A DNA stretch of 39,631 nucleotides from an uncultured Pseudoflavonifractor sp. (lineage in GTDB: Bacteria; Bacillota; Clostridia; Oscillospirales; Oscillospiraceae): positions 1 through 39,631 of the forward strand of contig CAJFTA010000023.1 of NCBI GenBank assembly GCA_904419835.1, read 5' to 3'. Below, one piece after another: positions 23,666 to 31,307 of the stretch (within the stretch, counting starts at the first letter, position 1; every line of letters starts with the position of its first letter). The translations under genes were made by a program, and so were the position numbers. Below the pieces are notes generated by a model. It was not told where the DNA came from and made no database searches. It saw only the letters and a program-made list of their open reading frames with translations.

Positions 23666-25843
23666 ATGGAAGGTAACCATCAGAACCGGGGTAGAGTAAC
23701 CATCCCCACCGATCTGGACGTGGTACCCGAGACTCTGGAGGTTCTCAAGCTGCTGGGAGCCGACGCAATCAGAGACTGTGATGGAACCGAATTTCCACAA
23801 GAGCTACAGAACGTAGGGGCGAAAATTTATTCTACCTACTATACCACGAGAAAAGACAACGACTGGGCCAAGGCCAATCCCGATGAGATCCAGCAGTGCT
23901 ATATTATGACCGGCTTCCACACCGCCTCGGAGGATACCCTGTCCATCCCTCTTATGAAGGGCATCAGCCCCAACCTGATGAAGGTCAACGACACGGACGA
24001 CATCAAGCGCTGGTGGGAGGTTGTGGACCGCACCACCGGCGAGGTGGTGTCCACGGAGAAGTGGAGCTACAACAGGGAGACCGGCTGCGTGGAGATTGCC
24101 CCCGCCGAGCGGTTCCATGAGTATACAGTCAGCTTCCTGGCCTTCCTCATCTGGGACCCCGTCCACATGTACAACGCCGTGATCAACGGCTGGGATGTGG
24201 AGCACCAGATCACCTTCGACGTGCGCCAGCCCAAGACCCACAAGTACACCATGGAGCGGCTGCGCAAGTTCATTGCCGACCACCCCTATGTGAACGTCAT
24301 CCGCTATACCACCTTCTTCCACCAGTTCACCCTGATCTTTGATGAGCTTCAGCGTGAGAAGTATGTGGACTGGTACGGCTATTCCGCCTCTGTCTCCCCC
24401 TATATCCTCAAGCAGTTTGAGGAAGAGGTGGGCTACAAGTTCCGCCCCGAGTACATCATCGACCAGGGCTACTACAACAACCAGTACCGCATCCCCAGCA
24501 AGGAGTACAAGGACTTCCAGGCCTTCCAGCGCCGCGAGGTGGCCAAGCTGGCCAAGGAGATGGTGGACATCACCCATGAGCTGGGCCGTGAGGCCATGAT
24601 GTTCCTGGGCGACCACTGGATCGGCACCGAGCCCTTCATGGACGAGTTCAAGAGCATCGGCCTGGACGCGGTGGTGGGCAGCGTGGGCAACGGCTCCACC
24701 CTGCGCCTCATCAGCGACATCCCCGGCGTGAAGTACACCGAGGGCCGCTTCCTGCCCTACTTCTTCCCGGACACCTTCCACGAGGGCGGCGACCCCATCC
24801 GGGAGGCCAAAGAGAACTGGGTGACCGCCCGGCGGGCCATCATGCGCAAGCCCATCGACCGCATCGGCTACGGCGGCTACCTGAAGCTGGCCCTGGAGGC
24901 CCCCGGCTTCATGGACTATATCAAGGATGTGTGCGACGAGTTCCGCTCCATCTATGACACCGTCCGCGGCACCACGCCCTACTGCATCAAGACCGTGGCT
25001 GTGCTCAACAGCTGGGGCAAGATGCGCTCCTGGGGCTGCCATATGGTGCACCACGCCCTGTATCAGAAGCAGAACTACTCCTATGCCGGCATCATCGAGG
25101 CCCTGTCCGGCGCGCCCTTTGACGTGAAGTTCATCAGCTTTGACGATGTGAAGGCCGATCCCTCCATCCTCAAGGATATTGATGTGATCATCAACGTGGG
25201 CGACGGCGACACGGCCCACACCGGCGGCACGGCCTGGGAGGATCCGGAGATTGTGTCCGCCATCCGCGGCTTCATCTGGAACGGCGGCGGCTTCATCGGC
25301 GTGGGCGAGCCCTCCGGCCACCAGTACCAGGGCCACTATTTCCAGCTGGCCAGCGCTCTGGGCGTGGAGAAGGAGACCGGCTTCACCCTGGGCTACGACA
25401 AGTACAACTGGGACGAGCATCCCGATCACTTCATCCTGGCCGACTGCAAGGGCGAGGTGGACTTCGGCGAGGGCAAGAAAAATATCTATGCCCTGGAGGG
25501 TACTGAGATCCTGGTGCAGCGTGAGAAGGAAGTGCAGATGGCGGTCAACGGCTTCGGCGAGGGCCGGTGCGTCTACATCAGCGGCCTGCCCTACAGCTTT
25601 GAGAACAGCCGCATCCTCTACCGCGCCATCCTCTGGTCCGCCCACGGCGAGGACGACCTGTACCGCTGGTTCAGCACCAACTACAACGTTGAGGTCCACG
25701 CCTATGTGAAGAACGGCAAGTACTGCGTGGTCAACAACACCTATGAGCCCCAGAGCACCACGGTCTACACCGGGGACGGCTCCAGCTTCCAGCTCGATCT
25801 GGGCGCCAACGAGATGCGTACCTTCGAGATCAAGGCGGAGTAA
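23666..25843 (+). CDS. lnpA: 1,3-beta-galactosyl-N-acetylhexosamine phosphorylase (GH112)
   Basis: Cytoplasmic enzyme that phosphorolyses galacto-N-biose/lacto-N-biose to Gal-1-phosphate plus GalNAc/GlcNAc, saving one ATP. 725 residues, no signal peptide, slightly shorter than B. longum GLNBP (about 750). It opens with the family hallmark GRVTIPTDLDV and carries the catalytic-acid region FLGDHWIGTE with Asp316, corresponding to Asp313 of the bifidobacterial enzyme. A partly conserved central region (GDGDTAHTGG, GEPSGHQYQGHYFQLASALG) follows and a small beta-domain ends the protein. Preference for GalNAc versus GlcNAc cannot be read by eye. It lies 47 bp after the permease and upstream of the sulfatase, in one operon. 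Confidence 0.93.
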   Translation: MEGNHQNRGRVTIPTDLDVVPETLEVLKLLGADAIRDCDGTEFPQELQNVGAKIYSTYYTTRKDNDWAKANPDEIQQCYIMTGFHTASEDTLSIPLMKGISPNLMKVNDTDDIKRWWEVVDRTTGEVVSTEKWSYNRETGCVEIAPAERFHEYTVSFLAFLIWDPVHMYNAVINGWDVEHQITFDVRQPKTHKYTMERLRKFIADHPYVNVIRYTTFFHQFTLIFDELQREKYVDWYGYSASVSPYILKQFEEEVGYKFRPEYIIDQGYYNNQYRIPSKEYKDFQAFQRREVAKLAKEMVDITHELGREAMMFLGDHWIGTEPFMDEFKSIGLDAVVGSVGNGSTLRLISDIPGVKYTEGRFLPYFFPDTFHEGGDPIREAKENWVTARRAIMRKPIDRIGYGGYLKLALEAPGFMDYIKDVCDEFRSIYDTVRGTTPYCIKTVAVLNSWGKMRSWGCHMVHHALYQKQNYSYAGIIEALSGAPFDVKFISFDDVKADPSILKDIDVIINVGDGDTAHTGGTAWEDPEIVSAIRGFIWNGGGFIGVGEPSGHQYQGHYFQLASALGVEKETGFTLGYDKYNWDEHPDHFILADCKGEVDFGEGKKNIYALEGTEILVQREKEVQMAVNGFGEGRCVYISGLPYSFENSRILYRAILWSAHGEDDLYRWFSTNYNVEVHAYVKNGKYCVVNNTYEPQSTTVYTGDGSSFQLDLGANEMRTFEIKAE

Positions 25844-25925
25844 GAGGTTCCAGCTGACTGGCTCCGCGCCGCAGTCCGATGAACGGAGGCGGGCGGCGCC
25901 GGTCGGATGAGAGGAGAGACCAGAT

Positions 25926-27284
25926 ATGAAACCCAATATTCTAGTGTACTTTTCGGATCAGCAGCGGGCGGACACCTGCGGCTGCTTCGGCCAGCCGCTG
26001 GACATCACCCCCAATCTGGACGCGCTGGCGGCCCGGGGCGTGGCCTTTGACAAGGCCTTCACGCCCCAGCCCGTGTGCGGTCCCTTCCGGGCGCTGCTCC
26101 AGACCGGCCGCTACTGTACCGATACCGGCTGCTTCCGCAACAACATCATGCTGCCCACCGACGCCAAGACGCTGGCCAACTACCTGACAGAGGCCGGCTA
26201 TGAGACGGCCTATGTGGGCAAGTGGCATCTGGCCAGCGACGGCGATGAGAACTACAACCAGCGGCTGGACTTCTTTACCACCCCTGTTCCCAAGGAGCTG
26301 CGGGGCGGCTACAACGGCTTCTGGCGGGCCACCGATATCCTGGAGTTCACCTCCCATGGGTATGACGGGTACGTGTTTGACGAGAACAACAAGCGCATTG
26401 ACTTCAAGGGGTACCGGGTTGACTGCCTGACGGACATGGCTTTGGAGTTCTTTGACCAGCGGGATGAGAGCAAGCCCTTCTTTATGACGATCTCTCACAT
26501 TGAGCCTCACCACCAGAATGACCGGCACCGCTATGAGGGGCCGGACGGCTCCAAGGAGCGGTTCAAGAACCCGCCCATCCCCTCGGACCTGGCGGCCCTT
26601 GAGGGCGACTACAACGAGCAGTACCCCGACTATCTGGGGGCCTGCGCCAGCCTGGATGAGAATCTGGGCAAAATCGTGGCAAAGCTGAAGGAGAAGGGGC
26701 TGTACGAGAACACCATCTTCGTGTTCCTCTCCGACCACGGCTGCCACTTCAAGACCCGCAACAAGGACGCCCATCTGACAGGTGCGGACGATTATAAACG
26801 CACCTGCCACGATTCGGCCCTGCGGGTGCCGCTGGTCATCTCGGGCGGCGCCTTCCGGGGCGGCGTCCACGTGGACCAGCTGGTGAGCACGGACAGCGTC
26901 CCCAAGACCATCCTGGCCATGGCGGGAATCGACGTGGGCGATAAGATGATCGGCGAAAACCTGCTGGACGTGGTGGAGAACAAGAATCCCGACCGTCCCA
27001 ACCGCGTGTTCGCCCAGATTTCGGAGAGCCGGGTGGGCCGGTGCATCCGCACGGCGGACTATCTCTATTCGGTCTACGCCCCCGGGGTGAACGGCTGTAC
27101 CTCCCCCAGCGCCCAGGTCTATGCCGACGATTTCCTCTATGACCTGAAGGCGGATCCGGATGAGCTGAACAACCTGGTGGGGAACCATGCGTACGACGCG
27201 GTGCGGGACGACCTCCGGGCCCAGCTCCTGGACTGGATTGAGCAGGCGGAGGGCTACCGGCCCCAGATTGTGGACCAGGCGTAA
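25926..27284 (+). CDS. Cytoplasmic Cys-type sulfatase (S1 family)
   Basis: Type I sulfatase, 452 residues. Metal site residues Asp11-Gln12 (SDQQRADT) and Asp270-His271 (LSDHG); GKWHLAS holds the conserved Lys/His. The formylglycine motif is VCGPFRALLQTGR with Cys51. Its third position after Cys is Phe, where the consensus C-x-P-S/A-R has Ser/Ala. There is no signal peptide, so it should act on sulfated sugars inside the cell, unlike most mucin sulfatases, which are exported. It is the last gene of the transporter-GH112 operon and faces an anaerobic sulfatase maturase, its likely activator. The substrate is unknown; a sulfated galacto-N-biose or HexNAc is the contextual guess. GGAGAG precedes the ATG. 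Confidence 0.9.
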   Translation: MKPNILVYFSDQQRADTCGCFGQPLDITPNLDALAARGVAFDKAFTPQPVCGPFRALLQTGRYCTDTGCFRNNIMLPTDAKTLANYLTEAGYETAYVGKWHLASDGDENYNQRLDFFTTPVPKELRGGYNGFWRATDILEFTSHGYDGYVFDENNKRIDFKGYRVDCLTDMALEFFDQRDESKPFFMTISHIEPHHQNDRHRYEGPDGSKERFKNPPIPSDLAALEGDYNEQYPDYLGACASLDENLGKIVAKLKEKGLYENTIFVFLSDHGCHFKTRNKDAHLTGADDYKRTCHDSALRVPLVISGGAFRGGVHVDQLVSTDSVPKTILAMAGIDVGDKMIGENLLDVVENKNPDRPNRVFAQISESRVGRCIRTADYLYSVYAPGVNGCTSPSAQVYADDFLYDLKADPDELNNLVGNHAYDAVRDDLRAQLLDWIEQAEGYRPQIVDQA

Positions 27285-27326
27285 CCCGCCGCGGAGCATG
27301 CGCGGCAAAAGCAGACGATAGGCGAG

Positions 27327-27362
27327 CACCCCCTGAGCAGGCGGAAACCTGTTCAGGGGGTG
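27327..27362. terminator. Hairpin between sulfatase and maturase genes
   Basis: CACCCCCTGAGCAGG pairs with CCTGTTCAGGGGGTG through G-U wobbles around a short loop. It lies between convergent stops. There is no clear T-tract. Confidence 0.5.
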
Positions 27363-27390
27363 TGGCTATGTCCTGTGAAGTTTGGAGGCC

Positions 27391-28512
27391 TCAGACCCGG
27401 AGGGCGCGGCTGGCCTGCCGCTCCAGGGCGGCGATGCGGCTCAGCCTGGGGTAGGCGTACGCAAAGAAGGTGCGCAGCGCCTCGCACTGGTAGTTGCGGT
27501 CCAGCCCAATCCAGTCCCGCTGGCAGCCGCCGCCGCACAGCGGCAGCCATTGGCACCCGGCGCACTGCGCTGGAAAGCCCCGGCCCCGGGCGCAGAAGGC
27601 GCCGGCAAGCTCCGACTGCGCCAGCTCGGCCAGGGTCTGCTCTCCCAGCTTACCCATGCGGAACTGGTCCAGCACGAAAAAGTCGCAGGGGTAGACGCTG
27701 CCGTCGCCCTCCACCACAAAATACTGACCGCAATTTCCGGTGGTGGCGCAGGTCCCCGCGGGCTGGCCCGCCAGCAGGCGGACGTAGTCCTCAAACAGGC
27801 GCACGCTGATGTAACGGCCTGTCTCCCAGTCGTGATACCACTGGTCGAATACGGTATTGAGAAACCGGCCGTACCGCTCGGGGGAGAGGGAGAAGGGATG
27901 GGAGCCCCGCGCTTCCTCCAGCGGGTCCAGGCAGGGGATGAACTGAAGAAATTGGCCGCCCAGCTTTTTCAGGCTCTGATACGCCGTCTGCCCCCGGCGG
28001 GCCGCAGCGCCGGTCACCACGCAGAGCAGATTGAAATCCACCTGTTTCTTCTTCAGGATTTCCAGCCCCCGGACGGCGGCATTCCAGCTGCCCCGCCCGG
28101 CGGCATCCACCCGGTTGCCGTCATGGAGTTCCCGGGTTCCGTCCAGGGAAAGGCCCACCAGGAAGTGATGTTCCCGGAAGAAGTCGGCCCACTCCTCTGT
28201 GATCAGCGTTCCATTGGTCTGGATGGCATGGGCAATGCGCAGGCCGGGCCTGGCGTATTGTTTCTCCAGGTCAATCAGCGTTCTGTAAAAGTCCAGGCCC
28301 CGCAGCATCGGCTCGCCGCCCTGGAACATAAAGCTGATCTGCTCCTCAGCCAGCGCCATCCCCTCCCGGACCAGAAGCTCCAGCGTCTCGGCTGACATCA
28401 TGCCCAGGTCGTGGGCCTCACGCTGCTCGGAAATATCGTGATAAAAGCAGTACCTGCACCGCAGGTTGCACCGTCCCGACGCGGGTTTGATTAAAAATGA
28501 CAAAAATTTCAT
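27391..28512 (-). CDS. Anaerobic sulfatase-maturating enzyme (radical SAM, anSME)
   Basis: Oxidises the active-site Cys (or Ser) of sulfatases to formylglycine without oxygen. 373 residues from an ATG with GGAGG 5 bp upstream; the frame continues 30 codons further. The radical-SAM motif is Cys15-x3-Cys19-x2-Cys22 (CNLRCRYC), followed by FQGGEP. A C-terminal SPASM-type region has Cys255, 261, 276, 307, 317, 320, 326, 330 and 343. YPCDFF places Asp277 exactly at the number of the catalytic base of the C. perfringens enzyme. It converges on the sulfatase, whose Cys51 is its probable target. Confidence 0.92.
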   Translation of the reverse strand: MKFLSFLIKPASGRCNLRCRYCFYHDISEQREAHDLGMMSAETLELLVREGMALAEEQISFMFQGGEPMLRGLDFYRTLIDLEKQYARPGLRIAHAIQTNGTLITEEWADFFREHHFLVGLSLDGTRELHDGNRVDAAGRGSWNAAVRGLEILKKKQVDFNLLCVVTGAAARRGQTAYQSLKKLGGQFLQFIPCLDPLEEARGSHPFSLSPERYGRFLNTVFDQWYHDWETGRYISVRLFEDYVRLLAGQPAGTCATTGNCGQYFVVEGDGSVYPCDFFVLDQFRMGKLGEQTLAELAQSELAGAFCARGRGFPAQCAGCQWLPLCGGGCQRDWIGLDRNYQCEALRTFFAYAYPRLSRIAALERQASRALRV

Positions 28513-28850
28513 CGCTGCCTCCGTCAATGTTTCTACGCGGCTCATCCCTAATTCCGGCCTGAAGGATTGAAAAGCCGTCCGGCATCTATTATGATAATAC
28601 ATGCCAGGCAGGGCCGGTCCGTTTGGAGGCCAGGGCGTTCAGGGCAGATCGAATTTCTTTGGATATAAGAGCCTCATGCCGCCCGGCGGATAAAACGGGG
28701 GCGGACTGTTCAGTAGGCCTATTATAGCAGAAAACAGACGGAAGGGACAGAGGAGAATTCTTCACCACAGCCGGCTCCGCAGGAAATACTGCCCTGACGG
28801 CCATATGTGGACCATTTTCTTTGAGTTTTTAAGAGGGAAAGGAGCTTTTC
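28513..28850. other. Divergent intergenic region between anSME and TauE/SafE genes
   Basis: No gene supported. On the minus strand TATAAT (28721-28726) is a possible -10 for the maturase, but no good -35 lies 17 bp upstream. For the exporter, AAAGGAG sits 7 bp before its ATG; no convincing promoter was found by eye. Confidence 0.4.
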
Positions 28851-29639
28851 ATGCAGTATATTCTATATTTCCTGATCGCAATCGGCGCGACGACCGCCGG
28901 GTCCATGACGGGTATGGGCGGCGGCGTTATCATCAAGCCGCTGATGGACGTTCTGCAGACGTATGACGTGGCCACCATTGGCGTCATCTCCTGCATTACA
29001 GTCTTCTCCATGTCCGTCGTGTCCATCGGCAAGCAGATGGTATCCCGCACCAAGATCCCCTTTGACATTGCCATCCCCCTTGCGGTGGGCTCCGTGGTGG
29101 GCGGATACCTGGGCCAGTGGCTGCTGGACCTGATTGTGGACGCCCTGGGCGCGGATCAGCTGGTGACCGTGGTGCAGAACGTGGTCCTGGGCCTGCTGAT
29201 TCTGGCGGTATACCTGTACATGAAGAACAAGGCCCACATCAAGGGCAAGAACCTGTCCGGCATCCCCGTCTCTCTGGCGGTGGGCTGCTTCCTGGGCGTG
29301 TGCTCTTCCTTTCTGGGCATCGGCGGCGGCCCCATCAATGTGGCGCTGATTATCTACCTCTACTCCGTCACCACCAAGACCGCCACGGTCTGCTCCATTA
29401 TCACCATCCTCTTCGCCCAGATCTCCAAGCTGGTCACCCTGGCTCTTACCACCGGCTTTGCGGTGTACGACCTGTCGGTGGCCCCTGTCATGGTAGTGGG
29501 CGCCATCGCGGGCGGCTTTATCGGCGCGGTCTTCAACAAGCGGTGCAAGGAGGAGACGGTGGACAAGGCCTTCAACGCGGTGCAGCTGCTGGTGCTGGCC
29601 ATCGCCGTGTTCAACATTGTCCGCAACCTGATCGGCTGA
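28851..29639 (+). CDS. TauE/SafE family anion (sulfite/sulfoacetate-type) exporter
   Basis: Integral membrane protein of 262 residues with about eight hydrophobic segments, typical of the TauE/SafE (DUF81) family. The two internal halves show the usual glycine motifs: GSMTGMGGGVIIKPL (17-31) and SFLGIGGGPINVAL. Members move sulfite, sulfoacetate or related anions across the membrane. Next to a sulfatase maturase and sulfatase, export of released sulfate-derived anion is an attractive guess, but the family is broad and the substrate is not readable. GGAAAGGAG precedes the ATG. It is divergent from the maturase gene. Confidence 0.85.
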   Translation: MQYILYFLIAIGATTAGSMTGMGGGVIIKPLMDVLQTYDVATIGVISCITVFSMSVVSIGKQMVSRTKIPFDIAIPLAVGSVVGGYLGQWLLDLIVDALGADQLVTVVQNVVLGLLILAVYLYMKNKAHIKGKNLSGIPVSLAVGCFLGVCSSFLGIGGGPINVALIIYLYSVTTKTATVCSIITILFAQISKLVTLALTTGFAVYDLSVAPVMVVGAIAGGFIGAVFNKRCKEETVDKAFNAVQLLVLAIAVFNIVRNLIG

Positions 29640-29890
29640 GACTGTCGAAAAAGGTGGGAAACGCCTTTTTCGAGCAAAACTGCATGGCGGAAGAAGCTCG
29701 ATTTTTGCAAAATTGCCGCCCCTTCTGCCATACGATATGTCATTTCCGAGGCGTATGTCTCCGGGAATGACGGATTTTGATTGGATTCCCGGGGCCGCAG
29801 TCCCGGGAACGCTGCGAGCCTTTCCACCCTGGGAGGTTTTTCGGCACGCTGAGCCCCCGGCTCCACATTTTGTGGAGCCGGGGGCTCTTT
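29640..29890. repeat. Intergenic cluster of hairpins
   Basis: Just after the exporter gene an 11-bp stem (29646-29656 with 29662-29672) probably ends its transcript. It is followed by GTCATTTCCG/CGGGAATGAC and TTCCCGG/CCCGGGAA pairings near 29738-29812, and by a perfect 16-bp stem with a TTT loop (29852-29867 with 29871-29886). TTTCGAGCNNAACTG at 29668-29682 recurs at 20111-20125, again right after a hairpin. The arrangement resembles REP/BIME-type repeats. Confidence 0.5.
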
Positions 29891-29895
29891 GCGCC

Positions 29896-29924
29896 TTGTA
29901 CAGGGACAGGGGGGCTGATATAAT
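29896..29924 (+). promoter_or_regulatory. Promoter for the 345-residue unknown gene
   Basis: TTGTAC (29896-29901) and perfect TATAAT (29919-29924), spacer 17 bp. The predicted leader is about 100 nt. Confidence 0.6.
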
Positions 29925-30028
29925 AAAAACAGACCATTTCATTATTTTTGTGCGCACAAGGGCGGGGAGTATGGTCCGCCAAAGATAGGCTATCAAAGCG
30001 AGAACTGAAAAAACAGGGAGGGGAGCAC

Positions 30029-31066
30029 ATGAAAAAACAGGACAGGGCGCTCCTGACTCTGGCGGGTCTGGCCGCGGCCTGCCTGCTGGTGTTCTGGCTG
30101 ACCCGGCCCCTTGAGGGGGCGGCCCAGCCTGCGCCCGATGCGCTGGCCCGGCAGCTGAAAGAAGAGGAGACCCGCATGCTGGCCGGGGGGCTGATTGAGG
30201 CGGAGTCCCTGGTGCAGTCCGGGGCGGGGGAGGCCACCGCCTACTATCCAACGCTGACCATGCCCACCCTGCCATTCTGGTATGTGGTCCAGGGAATGAA
30301 TACAAAGAGCTATACTGAGGCGGAATACAACGGAACGGAGTGCTATCGGTTTGAAGGAGAGGGCCTGACCGTGTATGTCAGCCGGTCGGCCTTTTCACCC
30401 GGGGACGGATGGGATGCTGACCGGGCTGGCTTCAATACCACGGATGAGGTCATCTCGCAGCAGTTGACCGACCATCTCAACACAGAGATTACCTCCCCTT
30501 ACTACTGGTGCGGCTGGCGGGTCTATCGCACCTGGGGGATTTCCCGGGTGCAGCTGGCAGTCTATCGGGCGAGCGTTGGAAGAGTTGGGACGCACAGGGT
30601 TTGCTTGCAGTATTCCATCCCCTCCTCCCACGGCCTGGAACGGAGGGAGGCGCCCCTCACCGCCCGTCCCACCCTGGGCCTGCAGTTTGCCAGCGCTGAG
30701 GGAGAAAGACGTTATTTTGACCGCGCGGAACTCCTCTGGACAGGGCGGATGCAGAAGGACGGGGCGGAACTGGTCACTTTGACCTGGCAGGAGGAGGGCG
30801 GCCCGCTTCAGGAGAGTCCATACGATGCGCTCTTTACAGGCGTGACATTGGAGCTGGGTGGAGGCGCGGCTGAGGACCGGCTTCCCTCCCCGGCGGAGTT
30901 CCCGCTGTCCAACGCCGGGGAGGGCATCTATGCCCAGGGCTGCCGGATTGAGTCCCCGGTGGTGGTGAACGAGCCAACCGACTTTTTGCAGATCACACTG
31001 GGGATGTCTGGGCCGCGGACAGACAAAAAATACCAGGTTTTCTTTTCCACCGGCGCTCCGGCCTGA
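30029..31066 (+). CDS. Membrane-anchored extracytoplasmic protein of unknown function
   Basis: Not recognised. 345 residues. A basic start (MKKQDR) and one hydrophobic helix (7-27) form an N-terminal anchor; AAAC at the end of the helix is not a good lipobox. The rest is hydrophilic and predicted extracytoplasmic, with motifs such as YNGTECYRFEGEGLTVYVSR and an Arg/Trp-rich stretch (YYWCGWRVYRTWG). The composition looks like a globular beta-rich domain. GGGAGGGG precedes ATG 30029, which fixes the start although the frame is open further upstream. It is monocistronic, with its own promoter and terminator, between the exporter and nrdD. Confidence 0.75.
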   Translation: MKKQDRALLTLAGLAAACLLVFWLTRPLEGAAQPAPDALARQLKEEETRMLAGGLIEAESLVQSGAGEATAYYPTLTMPTLPFWYVVQGMNTKSYTEAEYNGTECYRFEGEGLTVYVSRSAFSPGDGWDADRAGFNTTDEVISQQLTDHLNTEITSPYYWCGWRVYRTWGISRVQLAVYRASVGRVGTHRVCLQYSIPSSHGLERREAPLTARPTLGLQFASAEGERRYFDRAELLWTGRMQKDGAELVTLTWQEEGGPLQESPYDALFTGVTLELGGGAAEDRLPSPAEFPLSNAGEGIYAQGCRIESPVVVNEPTDFLQITLGMSGPRTDKKYQVFFSTGAPA

Positions 31067-31110
31067 GCCCGCAAAGCCTTGGGCCGGAACGTCAACTGTC
31101 AACCTATCCA

Positions 31111-31142
31111 AAAAACGTCCGCCAAATTCGGCGGGCGTTTTT
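31111..31142. terminator. Rho-independent terminator after the unknown gene
   Basis: AAAAACGTCCGCC pairs with GGCGGGCGTTTTT around a short AAATTC loop. A T-tract follows the stem on both strands. Confidence 0.8.
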
Positions 31143-31164
31143 CGTCTGGGTATACGCCGGGCAC

Positions 31165-31193
31165 TTGACGGCTTGTCCGGGATAGTATACTAT
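31165..31193 (+). promoter_or_regulatory. Promoter for nrdD
   Basis: TTGACG (31165-31170) and TACTAT (31188-31193) are spaced 17 bp apart. The -10 overlaps the first NrdR-box-like sequence. Confidence 0.5.
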
Positions 31194-31232
31194 ATATACA
31201 CTCTGCAACAGGAACAGCACTACATCTTGTAT
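31187..31232 (+). promoter_or_regulatory. Tandem NrdR-box-like operators
   Basis: Two 16-bp imperfect palindromes, ATACTATATATACACT (31187-31202) and GCACTACATCTTGTAT (31217-31232), resemble the NrdR box (ACACTATATCTAGTGT type). They are 30 bp apart, about three helical turns, as usual for paired NrdR boxes. The first overlaps the -10, so NrdR would repress when dNTP/ATP levels signal sufficiency. Confidence 0.6.
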
Positions 31233-31251
31233 ACAATAAAACGGACTTTTG

Positions 31252-31276
31252 GCCCCCGATTGCGGGGCGTTTTTTT
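31252..31276 (+). terminator. Terminator-like hairpin in the nrdD leader
   Basis: A short GC stem (CCCCG-ATTG-CGGGG) is followed after two bases by seven Ts (31270-31276). It lies between the promoter/NrdR boxes and the nrdD start, so readthrough would be needed. The stem is only 5 bp, so its strength is uncertain. Confidence 0.35.
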
Positions 31277-31307
31277 GCGGCAAACACGGAAAGAGGAGCG
31301 GTGAAGT

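Noticed and set aside
23804..25936. A 710-codon minus-strand frame opposite the GH112 gene
   Set aside because: Shadow of a strongly biased GC-rich gene; the plus frame is an unmistakable GH112 phosphorylase.
29948..30028. Upstream extension of the 345-residue unknown protein
   Set aside because: The extra codons lack a ribosome site, whereas GGGAGGGG directly precedes the ATG at 30029 and the hydrophobic anchor starts there.
31194..31307. Adenosylcobalamin riboswitch upstream of the reductase
   Set aside because: The leader is under 120 nt and lacks a B12-box-like sequence; NrdR-type boxes explain the signals better.
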